DNA from: Thermomonas sp.
Lineage (GTDB): Bacteria > Pseudomonadota > Gammaproteobacteria > Xanthomonadales > Xanthomonadaceae
DNA: 64,000 nucleotides
Assembly (NCBI GenBank): GCA_016720345.1
Contig: JADKKV010000001.1
Coordinates: forward strand, 361,433 to 425,432
Direction: 5' to 3'
A program made the position numbers and the translations under genes. Positions 52,637 through 61,335 of the stretch are shown piece after piece; the stretch's first letter is position 1; the number at the start of each line of letters is the position of its first letter. The notes below the pieces were generated by a model. The model had not been told where the DNA came from. It ran no database searches and saw only the letters and a program-made list of their open reading frames with translations.

Positions 52637-55600
52637 TCAGAACTCGTACTTCAGGCCCACCTGGATGGACCACTGCGAGACGCCGGTGTTGACGCCGTCG
52701 GCATCGTTGTTGGCCGGCGCCGGCTGGTCGGTGGTGTTGTAGCTGTACACGTACTTGCCGTCGTGGATGCCCTGCAGGGCGGCGACGCGGGCATTCGCGA
52801 AGAAGCCGTAGTCGATGATGTGGCCCCAGTCCTCGTTCAGCATGTTGCCGATGTTCTGGATATCGACCCAGACCTTCGACTTGTGGCCGGCGAACAGGCC
52901 CGGCAGCTCCTGGCTCAGGCGCAGGTCGAAGGTGTTGACCCAGTCGGTGCGGAAACCGTTCGCGGGTGCGTAGCTGCCGCGGAAGGCATTGAGTTCCGGC
53001 ACGCTTGCCAGCCAGTTGAAGAACGAGGTTTCCATCGCCGCGTTGGCGACGAACACGCCGGAGCTGCTCAGGGTGCCGAACTTCACGTCGCCCGGGCCGG
53101 CCGGCACGTAGAACAGGTCGTTGTTGGCGCGGCTGTCGCCGTTGGCGTCGCCGTTGAACAGGTAGCTGAACGGACGACCGCTGCGGCCCTCGTACACCAG
53201 GCCGACGCGGGTTTCGTAATCGCCGAAGAACGCATGCTTCCAGTCCAGCGAACCGGTGAAGCGGTCCTTGATCTCGTAGCGCGAGTTGGTCTCGACGTCT
53301 TCGCCACTGTTGAAGGCGTACTGGTAGTTGAAGCCGGAGCCGGCGGTGGAGCTGGTCAGCGGGCCGACTTCGGTGGCATCGGTGTAGGTGTAACCGAACG
53401 TCCACGACCAGTCGCTCTCGGCCGACCACGGCTTGGTCAGCGAGACCGTCAGCTGGTTGCTGCGGCCCTTGCTGGTGTTGTCGATCAGGTAGACGTAGTC
53501 GTAAGCGGCGTTGCGGCCGAAGCGGTTATTGGATGAGCTCAGGAAGTTCTTGGCGCTCGGGTTCCAGAACAGGGTGCGGCCGTCCGGACCGGTGTAGCCC
53601 GGGCCCAGGTTGAGGTTGCGGTAGAACAGGCCGTTGTTGACCTTGGTCATCAGCACTTCGGCGGAGGCCACGATGCCGTGCCACGGCGTTTCATGCTCGA
53701 CCGCCAGGTTCGCCTTCCACACCGACGGCAGTTCGAAATCCTCTGCAACGAAGTTGATGTCGCGCAAGCCGGAGCCCGGGGTTGCGGGTACCGGCTGGTT
53801 GAAGCCATCCGTGCTGAACGGCAGGTCCGCGCGGTAGCTGGTGAACGTGTACGAGACCGAATTCAGGCCGGTGGTGTTGTAGCTGTTGCCCACCCACACC
53901 TGCGGCGCATCGCCCTGGAACAGGCCGATGCCGCCGCGCAGCTGGGTCTGGCGCTCGGTGTCGAAGGTGTAGTTGAAGCCGAAGCGCGGCTGCACGATGA
54001 AGTTGCTGTCGAAGATCTTGCTGTTGTCGCGGCCCCAGGCGGCTTCGGCGGCGGCGTTGTACTGCGGCGCCGGCGAGGTGTCCGGTCGGTCGGCGCGCAG
54101 GCCGAAGGTCAGGGTCAGGTTCGGATTGACGTACCAGGTGTCCTGGATGAACAGGCCGAGGTTCTTGCTGCTGTACTGCGCCGGGATCGACCCCGGGGAG
54201 GTCTCTGCACGGTACGCGTAACGCGACCACTTGCCCGACTCGAAATTGTCCAGGCCGAAGAAGCGGTAGTTGCCCCAAGAATCCTGCGAGAAGTAGTTGT
54301 AGATCTCGTTGTCGCTGTACTCGGCGCCGAACTTGACGTCGTGGTCGCCGAGGGTCCAGGTACCGGCGCCGAAGTAGTTCCAGGTCTCGGTGGTCAGGGC
54401 ATTGCCCTGCGAGCTGCGCTCGGTGCCGAGGCGGATCAGGTCGCCACCGGGGGCTGCCTCGGTGCCGCCGAAGTAGATTTCGATGGTCGGCGCGGTGGTC
54501 GGGGTGACGCGGATCGCCGAGTAGTCGCGGAAGGACACCTTGAACTCGGTCGAGAAATTCTCGGTCCAGTCGCTGAACACCTGGCCAACATAGCTTTCGA
54601 CGGTCTTCTCTTGCACGTACCAGGCCGAGCTCAGCGCCAGCGTGCTGTTGCTCGAGCCTTCCGGACGCACCTTGCTCTGGTCCAGGTTGGAGTAGCGGAA
54701 GTTGGCGCGGTGGTTGTCGCTGATGTTCCAGTCGATCTTGACTGCGTACTCCTCGAGCACGGTGTTGCTGGCGTCGCTGGAGATGCCACCAGCGTCGATG
54801 CCCCAGATTTCGCGGGCGATGCGCTGGGCCTCAGCCACGTCGGTCGCGTCAAAGTCCGCATTCGGATCGCCCAGCGGCGAGGCGCTGATGTCGGTGCCCG
54901 GGGTGAACTGCTCGTACTTCTCGTAGTTGGCGAAGAAGAACAGCTTGTCCTTCAGGATCGGGCCACCCAGGGTGAAGCCGTAGGTCTGCTCCTTGTCGAA
55001 GCCGCTGAACGGCTGGCCGACCGGGTTGTCGCCGAACCAGTCGCCGTCGCGGAACGTGCCGTACAGGGAGCCATGGAATTCATTGGTGCCCGACTTGGTG
55101 ACCGCGTTGATGCTGGCACCGGAGGCGCCGGCCATGGTCACGTCGTAGTTGGACAGGTTGATGTCGAGCGCCTCGATCGCTTCCATCGACACCGGCTGGC
55201 GCTTGGTCGGCATGTTGTTGCCTTCCAGGCCGAAGGTATCGCTGGCCGACACGCCATCGATCTTGACCGAGTTGAAGCGCGGGTTCTGGCCGCTGGCGGA
55301 GATCGAACCCGATGCGCGGTCCACGAACGCCACGCGCGGATCCAGGCGCATGAAGTCCTGGATGTTGCCGTTGATCGAGGGCAGCGCCTTGATCGCTTCC
55401 TGGTCGACGCTGGTGCCCGAGCCGATTTTGGTGGAGGAAAACACCGAGGTCCCGGCGGTGGCCACGGCCTGCACGGTGCCCAGGGTCGCGACGTCGTTGT
55501 TCAGCTGCGCGTCGATCGTGTTCGCGGTACCCAGGGTCAGGTACACGTTCTCTTCGGTATCGCTGCCCGCGCCCGCCTTGTTGATGGTGACTGTGTACGG

Positions 55601-55843
55601 ACCGCCCACGCGCAGGCCGCGTGCGTTGTAGCGACCGGCGGCATCGGTGGTGGCGCGGCTGACCGTGCCCGAGTCGATGTGGGTGATGGTGACTTCGGCG
55701 CCGGCGACCGGCTGGCCGTCGGCACCGACAACCTGGCCGCCAACGCCGGCGGAGGTGCTCTGCGCGAAAACAGGAGCCGCGGCAAGCGCGACCATCAGGC
55801 CCAGCGACAGCTTCGAAAGCCGGACGCGGTTCGGGTGAGTCAT
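52637..55843 (-). CDS. Oar-like TonB-dependent receptor with N-terminal carboxypeptidase-regulatory domain
   Basis: A 1,068-residue outer-membrane receptor. ATG at 55841-55843 follows GAGGT. Signal peptide to residue 28 (LGLMVALAAAPVFAQ), then an Ig-like CarboxypepD_reg domain (TSAGVGGQVVGADGQPVAGA, TTDAAGRYNARGLRVGGPYT), then the plug (SFSSTKIGSGTSVDQEAIKA-like region, here SVFSSTKIGSGTSVDQEAIK; SGASINAVTKSGTNEFHGSL) and a beta-barrel ending in the outer-membrane signature YEF. This Oar type is expanded in Xanthomonads; substrates are often unknown (peptides, glycans). No metabolic operon is attached, so the ligand is unknown. Confidence 0.93.
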   Translation of the reverse strand: MTHPNRVRLSKLSLGLMVALAAAPVFAQSTSAGVGGQVVGADGQPVAGAEVTITHIDSGTVSRATTDAAGRYNARGLRVGGPYTVTINKAGAGSDTEENVYLTLGTANTIDAQLNNDVATLGTVQAVATAGTSVFSSTKIGSGTSVDQEAIKALPSINGNIQDFMRLDPRVAFVDRASGSISASGQNPRFNSVKIDGVSASDTFGLEGNNMPTKRQPVSMEAIEALDINLSNYDVTMAGASGASINAVTKSGTNEFHGSLYGTFRDGDWFGDNPVGQPFSGFDKEQTYGFTLGGPILKDKLFFFANYEKYEQFTPGTDISASPLGDPNADFDATDVAEAQRIAREIWGIDAGGISSDASNTVLEEYAVKIDWNISDNHRANFRYSNLDQSKVRPEGSSNSTLALSSAWYVQEKTVESYVGQVFSDWTENFSTEFKVSFRDYSAIRVTPTTAPTIEIYFGGTEAAPGGDLIRLGTERSSQGNALTTETWNYFGAGTWTLGDHDVKFGAEYSDNEIYNYFSQDSWGNYRFFGLDNFESGKWSRYAYRAETSPGSIPAQYSSKNLGLFIQDTWYVNPNLTLTFGLRADRPDTSPAPQYNAAAEAAWGRDNSKIFDSNFIVQPRFGFNYTFDTERQTQLRGGIGLFQGDAPQVWVGNSYNTTGLNSVSYTFTSYRADLPFSTDGFNQPVPATPGSGLRDINFVAEDFELPSVWKANLAVEHETPWHGIVASAEVLMTKVNNGLFYRNLNLGPGYTGPDGRTLFWNPSAKNFLSSSNNRFGRNAAYDYVYLIDNTSKGRSNQLTVSLTKPWSAESDWSWTFGYTYTDATEVGPLTSSTAGSGFNYQYAFNSGEDVETNSRYEIKDRFTGSLDWKHAFFGDYETRVGLVYEGRSGRPFSYLFNGDANGDSRANNDLFYVPAGPGDVKFGTLSSSGVFVANAAMETSFFNWLASVPELNAFRGSYAPANGFRTDWVNTFDLRLSQELPGLFAGHKSKVWVDIQNIGNMLNEDWGHIIDYGFFANARVAALQGIHDGKYVYSYNTTDQPAPANNDADGVNTGVSQWSIQVGLKYEF

Positions 55844-56060
55844 ATCGGTAACCTCAAGTGAGCAAATAAAGAAAAGAACGACGGACGAAGGACGGCACAT
55901 GCCGACGCGTCCGCCTGGGCGACGGTTGTCGGCGAATTCGGAACCCCTGCCCATACGACGCCGCATGGGTTCACTAAAGTTTAACACGGTAGCGACACCG
56001 GATGACGGCTTCGTGACAGCGCGGCGACGCCGGTCACCCAGCGTAAGTCCTTGCCCCTGT
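55844..56060 (-). promoter_or_regulatory. Upstream region of the TonB-dependent receptor gene
   Basis: A 217-base gap with no gene. On the minus strand the AT-rich stretch TTAAACTTTAGT (complement of 55973-55984) stands out in the GC-rich surroundings as a candidate -10 region, giving a leader of about 130 bases. I cannot assign a -35 or an operator. Confidence 0.4.
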
Positions 56061-56654
56061 TCAGCTTCCTGCGCGGAGGTAGCTGGCGATGCCGTCCAGC
56101 AGCATCTGCACCGAGATCGCCACGATGACCATGCCCATCAGCCGCTCGATCGCGGTCAGCACGCGCGTTCCCAGCCATTTCTGCAGGTAGGTCGCGGAAA
56201 ACAGGATGATCGCGGTGGCGGCCCAGGCGATCGCCAGGGCCAGGCTCCAGGCACCCATCCGGCCCGGTTCCTGGCTGCCCAGCAGCATCACCGCCGCCAT
56301 CCCGGAGGGGCCGGCGATCATCGGGATCGCCATCGGCACGATGAAGGGCTCCCCTTCCGGCTGTTCGCCCATGATCCCGTCGGCCGACGGGAAGATCATC
56401 CGCAGGCCGATCAGGAACAGGATGATGCCGCCGGCGATCGACACCGACTCCTGGCGCAGGTGCATCAGTTCGAGCAGGAAGCGGCCGGTCCACAGGAACA
56501 GCATCAGCACGCCGAGCGCGATCAGCAGCTCGCGGACGATCACCACCCGCTGGCGCGCTGGAGGCAACCCCTTGAGCAGGCTCAGGAACACCGGGATGTT
56601 GCCCAGCGGATCCAGGATCAGGAACAGCAGCAGGGCGGCGGCGGCGATGGTCAC
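56061..56654 (-). CDS. MarC family membrane protein
   Basis: A 197-residue MarC/UPF0056 protein with six helices. The family signature is visible at the start (FLILDPLGNIPVFLSLLKGL) and middle (SIAGGIILFLIGLRMIF; FIVPMAIPMIAGPSGMAAVM). The function of the family is unsettled; the multiple-antibiotic-resistance link of E. coli MarC was later withdrawn. GTG start at 56652-56654 overlaps the SDR stop (GTGA). Last gene of grxD-SDR-marC. Confidence 0.9.
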   Translation of the reverse strand: MTIAAAALLLFLILDPLGNIPVFLSLLKGLPPARQRVVIVRELLIALGVLMLFLWTGRFLLELMHLRQESVSIAGGIILFLIGLRMIFPSADGIMGEQPEGEPFIVPMAIPMIAGPSGMAAVMLLGSQEPGRMGAWSLALAIAWAATAIILFSATYLQKWLGTRVLTAIERLMGMVIVAISVQMLLDGIASYLRAGS

Positions 56655-57379
56655 GCCAGCACGTCCACGATCCGCCCGCGCTGCGCGGCGCCGGCCGCGG
56701 ACAGCAGTTCGACGCAGGCGGCGGCATAGGCGCTGGCGGGCTTCGCCTTGAGGTCGGTATTCGGCTGGAACGCCTTGCCGCGCAGGCCGGTGCGCATCGG
56801 TCCCGGGCGCAGGCCACTGACGCGTGGACCGTGCTCGCCGAGCTCCGCCTGCAGCATCGGCACCAGGGTGACCTGCGCCGCCTGGGCCAGGCCGTAGCCG
56901 CCCCAGAAGGCAGGGCTGCCGTTGCGGGCTGGGTCGTCGATGGCGAACACCACCGCGCCGGCGTCGGACTTCGCAAGCAGTGGCAGGCAGGCCTGGGTGA
57001 GCCACCAGCGTGCGGTCAGGTCGACGTGGAGGGCGCGGGCGAAATCGGCCGGGTCGGTGTGCTGCAACGGGGTCAGGCCCTTGAACTCGGCGGCGCAGTG
57101 CAGCAGTCCATCGAGGCGGCCGAGGTCGGCTTCGATGCGCTGGCCGAGCTCGTCGAAATCGTCCGGGGAGGCGCCTTCGAGGTCCAGCGGGTACAGGACC
57201 GGTTCCGGGCCGACGGCCCTGGCCGCGTCGTACACCCGGTTCAGCGGGGCGACCTTGCGCCCGAGCAGCACCACCGTCGCGCCGGCCTGGGCGCAGGCCA
57301 CGGTCGCGGCCGAGCCCAGGCCACCGGCGGCGCCGGCGACCAGGATGACGCGGCCCTCAAGCGACAAAGCGCCGCTCAC
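56651..57379 (-). CDS. Short-chain dehydrogenase/reductase family protein with altered active site
   Basis: A 242-residue Rossmann-fold protein related to YciK. The cofactor loop is GAAGGLGSA near residue 18, with LLHCAAEFKGL corresponding to NNAG. The catalytic Ser-Tyr-xxx-Lys is not intact: the Tyr is in WGGYGLAQAAQ, with Gln where Lys is expected, and the Ser position reads VFAIDD. It may bind nucleotide without being a standard oxidoreductase, or may have changed chemistry. GTG start at 57377-57379 overlaps the grxD stop (GTGA). No substrate is inferred. Confidence 0.85.
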   Translation of the reverse strand: MSGALSLEGRVILVAGAAGGLGSAATVACAQAGATVVLLGRKVAPLNRVYDAARAVGPEPVLYPLDLEGASPDDFDELGQRIEADLGRLDGLLHCAAEFKGLTPLQHTDPADFARALHVDLTARWWLTQACLPLLAKSDAGAVVFAIDDPARNGSPAFWGGYGLAQAAQVTLVPMLQAELGEHGPRVSGLRPGPMRTGLRGKAFQPNTDLKAKPASAYAAACVELLSAAGAAQRGRIVDVLA

Positions 57380-57696
57380 GCCTTCTGCGCGTCCGCGACG
57401 ATCCGCGCCAGCTCGCCGGATTCGGAGAGCTCGACGGTGATGTCGCAGCCACCGATCAGCTCGCCGTTGATGAACAGCTGCGGGAAGGTCGGCCAGTCCG
57501 AGTAGCGCGGCAGGTTGGCGCGGATCTCCGGCTCCTCCAGCACGTTGACGGTGTGCAGCTGCGCGCCGGCGGCCATCAGCGCCTGCAGCGAACGGCTGGA
57601 GAACCCGCACATCGGGAATTGCGGGGTGCCTTTCATGAACAGGACGATGGGGTGGCCTTCGATCTCGGCCCGGATGCGCTCTTCGACGGAGGACAT
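57376..57696 (-). CDS. grxD: Monothiol glutaredoxin Grx4-type
   Basis: A 106-residue CGFS glutaredoxin that carries [2Fe-2S] clusters with glutathione. [20 protein letters not shown] has the active cysteine at residue 30; the glutathione-binding [19 protein letters not shown] is complete. ATG at 57694-57696. It heads a coupled three-gene unit and is divergent from sodB across 133 bases, so iron-sulfur handling and superoxide defence genes share a control region. A TACAAT box (complement of 57771-57776) may be its -10. Confidence 0.95.
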   Translation of the reverse strand: MSSVEERIRAEIEGHPIVLFMKGTPQFPMCGFSSRSLQALMAAGAQLHTVNVLEEPEIRANLPRYSDWPTFPQLFINGELIGGCDITVELSESGELARIVADAQKA

Positions 57697-57829
57697 GCTG
57701 TTTTGCTCCTGCAACGTTGCGACCCGCCGCGGGCGACAGTGCGGCAACGGGCGTGGGGATAGAATCGCGCATTGTAAGTCTTCGCGCGGCTCCGGCCGCA
57801 CCCTTCCCCGACCTGACCAGGAGCCCGCC

Positions 57830-58408
57830 GTGGCCATCGAACTGCCCGCCCTGCCCTACGACCGCACCGCCCTGGAGCCGCACATCTCCGGCGAAACCAT
57901 CGACTTCCACTATGGCAAGCACCACCAGGCCTACGTGACCAACCTCAACAACCTGATCGCCGGCACCGAGTTCGCCGACATGCCGCTGGAAGACATCGTC
58001 CGCAAGTCGCAGGGCGGCATGTTCAACAACGCCGCGCAGGTGTGGAACCACAGCTTCTACTGGAACTGCCTGAAGCCCAATGGCGGCGGCGAACCCGCCG
58101 GCAAGCTGGCCGAGGCGATCAACGCCGCGTTCGGCAGCTTCGACAGGTTCAAGGAAGAGTTCGGCAAGACCGCGATCGGCACCTTCGGCTCCGGCTGGGC
58201 CTGGCTGGTGCAGCGCGCCGACGGTTCGCTGGCGCTGGCCAGCACCCCGAACGCCGCCACCCCGCTGACCGGCGAGGACACCCCGCTGCTGACCTGCGAC
58301 GTCTGGGAACACGCCTACTACGTGGACTACCGCAATGCCCGCCCGAAGTATGTCGAGGCGTTCTGGAACCTGGTCAACTGGGATTTCGTCGCCGGCAACA
58401 TGAAGTAA
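57830..58408 (+). CDS. sodB: Iron (or Fe/Mn) superoxide dismutase
   Basis: A 192-residue superoxide dismutase. GTG start at 57830 follows CAGGAG. The metal ligands are present: H27 ([13 protein letters not shown]), the His in [10 protein letters not shown], and Asp and His in [20 protein letters not shown]. Residues such as [11 protein letters not shown] point to the iron type. TAGAAT at 57760-57765 may be the -10 box. A strong terminator follows. Confidence 0.95.
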   Translation: MAIELPALPYDRTALEPHISGETIDFHYGKHHQAYVTNLNNLIAGTEFADMPLEDIVRKSQGGMFNNAAQVWNHSFYWNCLKPNGGGEPAGKLAEAINAAFGSFDRFKEEFGKTAIGTFGSGWAWLVQRADGSLALASTPNAATPLTGEDTPLLTCDVWEHAYYVDYRNARPKYVEAFWNLVNWDFVAGNMK

Positions 58409-58431
58409 GCCGCCGCGCATCGCGGACATGG

Positions 58432-58459
58432 AAACGGCCGGAGCGATCCGGCCGTTTTT
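58432..58459 (+). terminator. Terminator after sodB
   Basis: AAACGGCCGGAGCGATCCGG followed by CCGTTTTT: an 11-bp stem around AGCGA-like loop with a T5 tail. It also lies 17 bases past the convergent purK stop. Confidence 0.9.
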
Positions 58460-58475
58460 CGTTGCATCGGTTCGA

Positions 58476-59615
58476 TCAGCGCAGCGCAGCGACCACCGGC
58501 GCCACCTGCCCCTCGCGATCCAGCGCCACGCCGACCCGTTGCAATGCCATCGCGAGCTCTTCCGCCGAATCCGCGCGCAGCGTGGCATGCCCGACCTTGC
58601 GTCCGTCCCGCGGCGCCTTGCCGTAGTCGTGCCAGTGGCCGCCGGGTTCGCCGAGCACGGCATTCGCATCCGGCATCGTGCCGATCCAGTTGAGCATGCA
58701 GGCCGTGCCGACCATCCGCGTATCGCCCAGCGGCAGCCCGAGCACCGCACGCAGGTGGTTCTGGAACTGCGAGGTCTCGCTGCCCTCGATGGTCCAGTGC
58801 CCCGAGTTGTGCACGCGCGGCGCCAGTTCGTTGGCCAGCAGCTCGCCGTCCCTGCAGAACAGCTCCAGCGCGAACACGCCGACGTAGTCCAGCGCCTCGG
58901 CCAGCTTGCGCGCATGCGCCAGCGCGGTGGCCTGCAAGGCGTCTTCGACGCGCGCCGGCGCCAGGCTGGCGGAGAGCACGCCATCGACATGCCAGTTCTC
59001 GGTCAGCGGCCAGGCGCGGAACTCGCCGCCCCGCCCGCGCACCGCGACCACCGACAGTTCCCGCTGGAAATGCACGAAGCCTTCGAGGATCAGGCCCACC
59101 GTCATCGCCTGCGCGCCCAGCGCTTCCCAGGCGGCATCGATGTCGGCCGCCGACTTGATCCGGAACTGGCCCTTGCCGTCGTAGCCCAGCCGCCGCGTCT
59201 TCAGGATGCACGGGGTACCGAGCTCCGCGACCGCGGCCTCCAGCTGCGCGCGCGAGCCGATGTCGGCGAAGCCGGGCACCGGGATCCCGAGCGTGCGGAA
59301 CAGGGTCTTCTCCGCCAGCCGGTCCTGCGCCACCGCCAGCGCACGCGGGTTCGGGAACACCGGCACCCGCTCGCTCAGCCACTGCGCGGATTCGGCCGGC
59401 ACGTTCTCGAAATCGAAGGTCGCCACGTCCACCTGCGCCGCGAATTGCGCAAGCGCGGCCTGGTCCGTGTAGTCGCCCACGATCATCGGCGCGAACTGGC
59501 CGGCGCAGGCGTCGGCGACGTTGTCCAGCACCCGGAAGCGCAGGCCCAGCGGGGCACCGGCGAGCGCCATCATCCGGGCCAGTTGGCCGCCGCCAAGGAT
59601 GCCGACGGTGGTCAT
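58476..59615 (-). CDS. purK: 5-(carboxyamino)imidazole ribonucleotide synthase
   Basis: A 379-residue ATP-grasp enzyme that makes N5-CAIR from AIR and bicarbonate in purine synthesis. GILGGGQLARMMALAGAPLG at the N-terminus, ILKTRRLGYDGKGQFRI for ATP binding, and ANELAPRVHNSGHWTIEGSE, SQFQNHLRAVLGLPLG for metal and substrate. Follows purE by 13 bases. Confidence 0.96.
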   Translation of the reverse strand: MTTVGILGGGQLARMMALAGAPLGLRFRVLDNVADACAGQFAPMIVGDYTDQAALAQFAAQVDVATFDFENVPAESAQWLSERVPVFPNPRALAVAQDRLAEKTLFRTLGIPVPGFADIGSRAQLEAAVAELGTPCILKTRRLGYDGKGQFRIKSAADIDAAWEALGAQAMTVGLILEGFVHFQRELSVVAVRGRGGEFRAWPLTENWHVDGVLSASLAPARVEDALQATALAHARKLAEALDYVGVFALELFCRDGELLANELAPRVHNSGHWTIEGSETSQFQNHLRAVLGLPLGDTRMVGTACMLNWIGTMPDANAVLGEPGGHWHDYGKAPRDGRKVGHATLRADSAEELAMALQRVGVALDREGQVAPVVAALR

Positions 59616-59628
59616 CGCCGCGCCCCGG

Positions 59629-60132
59629 TCACCGGCGCGGATCGTCGTTGCCGGCGACCTCGGCGGTCTGCCTGGCGCGGAACGCGGCCAGCGCGCCGGC
59701 GATCGCCGGATGCGCGCCGGCCAGCATCGCCGCCGCGAACAGCGCCGCGTTGGCGGCGCCCGCCGTGCCGATCGCGAAGGTCGCGACCGGGATCCCGGCC
59801 GGCATCTGCACGATCGACAGCAGCGAATCCATCCCGTTCAGCGCCTTGCTCTGCACCGGCACGCCCAGCACCGGCACCACGGTCTTGGCGGCGAGCATGC
59901 CCGGCAGGTGGGCGGCTCCGCCGGCGCCGGCGATGATCGCGCGCAGTCCCCGCGACTCGGCAGACGCGGCGTACTCGAACAGCACGTCCGGGGTGCGATG
60001 CGCGGAAACCACGCGCACTTCGTGCGGCACCCCGAGCGCCTCCAGTTTTGCGCTGGCGTGCTGCATCGTTTCCCAGTCGGAGCGCGAGCCCATCACGATC
60101 CCGACCAGGGGTGCATCCGCGGCTGCTGGCAT
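59629..60132 (-). CDS. purE: N5-CAIR mutase PurE
   Basis: A 167-residue mutase that converts N5-CAIR to [52 protein letters not shown] and [20 protein letters not shown] are the family motifs. ATG at 60130-60132 preferred over a TTG six codons upstream. Divergent from the Trm112-like gene; TATTCT near 60158 on the plus strand may be the neighbour's -10. Confidence 0.96.
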   Translation of the reverse strand: MPAAADAPLVGIVMGSRSDWETMQHASAKLEALGVPHEVRVVSAHRTPDVLFEYAASAESRGLRAIIAGAGGAAHLPGMLAAKTVVPVLGVPVQSKALNGMDSLLSIVQMPAGIPVATFAIGTAGAANAALFAAAMLAGAHPAIAGALAAFRARQTAEVAGNDDPRR

Positions 60133-60189
60133 GTCGGTGTCCGCCGTCAAAAGGCTATTCTAGCGATCCCGCCATTCCGCAGCACCGAC

Positions 60190-60459
60190 ATGGATCGCAA
60201 ACTGCTGGACATCCTGGTCTGCCCCGCCACCCGGCAACCGCTCTCGATCCTCGAAAGCGCCGGGCTGGACGCGCTGAACCGAGCGATCGCCGCCGGCGGC
60301 GTTACCCGCGGCGACGGCAGCGACCAGTCCGAGTCCCTGCGCGAAGCACTGGTCACCCGCGACCGCAAGACCGTGTACCGGATCGACGACGGCATCCCGG
60401 TGCTGCTGGCCGACGACGCCCTCGCCACCGCGCAGGTCGAAGGCTTCCCGAAGGCATGA
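60190..60459 (+). CDS. Trm112-like (YcaR/UPF0434) small protein, zinc site degenerate
   Basis: An 89-residue protein. The start MDRKLLDILVCPATRQPLSI and the end YRIDDGIPVLLADDA are typical of the Trm112/YcaR family, whose eukaryotic and archaeal members activate methyltransferases. The family's usual four cysteines are reduced to one (Cys11), and a 30-residue stretch (AIAAGGVTRGDGSDQSESLR) sits between. So the zinc site is lost. It overlaps nadC by 4 bases (ATGA). Confidence 0.87.
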   Translation: MDRKLLDILVCPATRQPLSILESAGLDALNRAIAAGGVTRGDGSDQSESLREALVTRDRKTVYRIDDGIPVLLADDALATAQVEGFPKA

Positions 60460-61331
60460 GCGCAGGCCGGTTCGCGCCGCCGCCGGCGGAGGTGGTGGCC
60501 GCCGACGTCGCCGCCGCGCTGGCCGAGGACATCGGCAGCGGCGATGCCACCGCCGGGTTGCTCGAGGATGCGCCGGACAGCGCCTACCTGTTGTGCAAGG
60601 AAGACTGCGTGCTGGCCGGGCGCGCGTGGTTCGAGGCCTGCCATCGCGCGCTGGACCCGGGCGTGCGCTTCGACTGGTGTTGCGAGGAAGGCGACCACGT
60701 CGCCCGCGGCAGCGTGATCGCCATCCTGCAGGGCCGCAACCGCGCGCTGGTCAGCGCGGAGCGCGCTTCACTGAATTTCCTGCAGACCCTGAGCGGCACC
60801 GCGACCGCCACCGCGCGCTACGTCGCCGCCGTGCGCGGCACCGGCGCGACCATCCTGGATACCCGCAAGACCATTCCCGGCCTGCGCCAGGCGCAGAAAT
60901 ACGCGGTGCGCGTGGGCGGCGGCAGCAACCACCGCATCGGCCTGTTCGATGCGGTGATGCTCAAGGAAAACCACATCCGCGCGGCTGGCTCGCTGACCGC
61001 TGCGGTCGAACGCGCGCGCGCGCTGCATCCGCGGCTGCCATTGATCGTTGAAGTGGAAACCCTGGCCCAGCTGCGCGAGGCGCTGGACGCGGGCTGCACC
61101 CGCATCCTGATCGACGACTTCGACCCGGACACGCGGCGCGAGGCGGTGCGCATCGCCCGCTCCGCGCCGCATGACGGGCGCATCCCGCTGGAAGTCTCCG
61201 GCGGCGTCGACCTCGCCAGCGTGCGCGGCATCGCCGAGGACGGGGTGGACTGCATCTCGATCGGCGGCCTGACCAAGCACCTGCATGCGATCGATTTCTC
61301 GCTGAAGCTGGGCCCGCCGCCGGCGGCCTGA
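60456..61331 (+). CDS. nadC: Nicotinate-nucleotide pyrophosphorylase (quinolinate phosphoribosyltransferase)
   Basis: A 291-residue NadC that makes nicotinate mononucleotide from quinolinate and PRPP. EDIGSGDATAG at the N-terminus, LNFLQTLSGTATATA, ILDTRKTIPGLRQAQKYAVR and VGGGSNHRIGLFDAVMLKEN, then LEVSGGVDLASVRG. It feeds NadD (encoded at 9.9-10.6 kb). Convergent with the FHA gene, 4 bases apart. Confidence 0.96.
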   Translation: MSAGRFAPPPAEVVAADVAAALAEDIGSGDATAGLLEDAPDSAYLLCKEDCVLAGRAWFEACHRALDPGVRFDWCCEEGDHVARGSVIAILQGRNRALVSAERASLNFLQTLSGTATATARYVAAVRGTGATILDTRKTIPGLRQAQKYAVRVGGGSNHRIGLFDAVMLKENHIRAAGSLTAAVERARALHPRLPLIVEVETLAQLREALDAGCTRILIDDFDPDTRREAVRIARSAPHDGRIPLEVSGGVDLASVRGIAEDGVDCISIGGLTKHLHAIDFSLKLGPPPAA

Positions 61332-61335
61332 GCGG

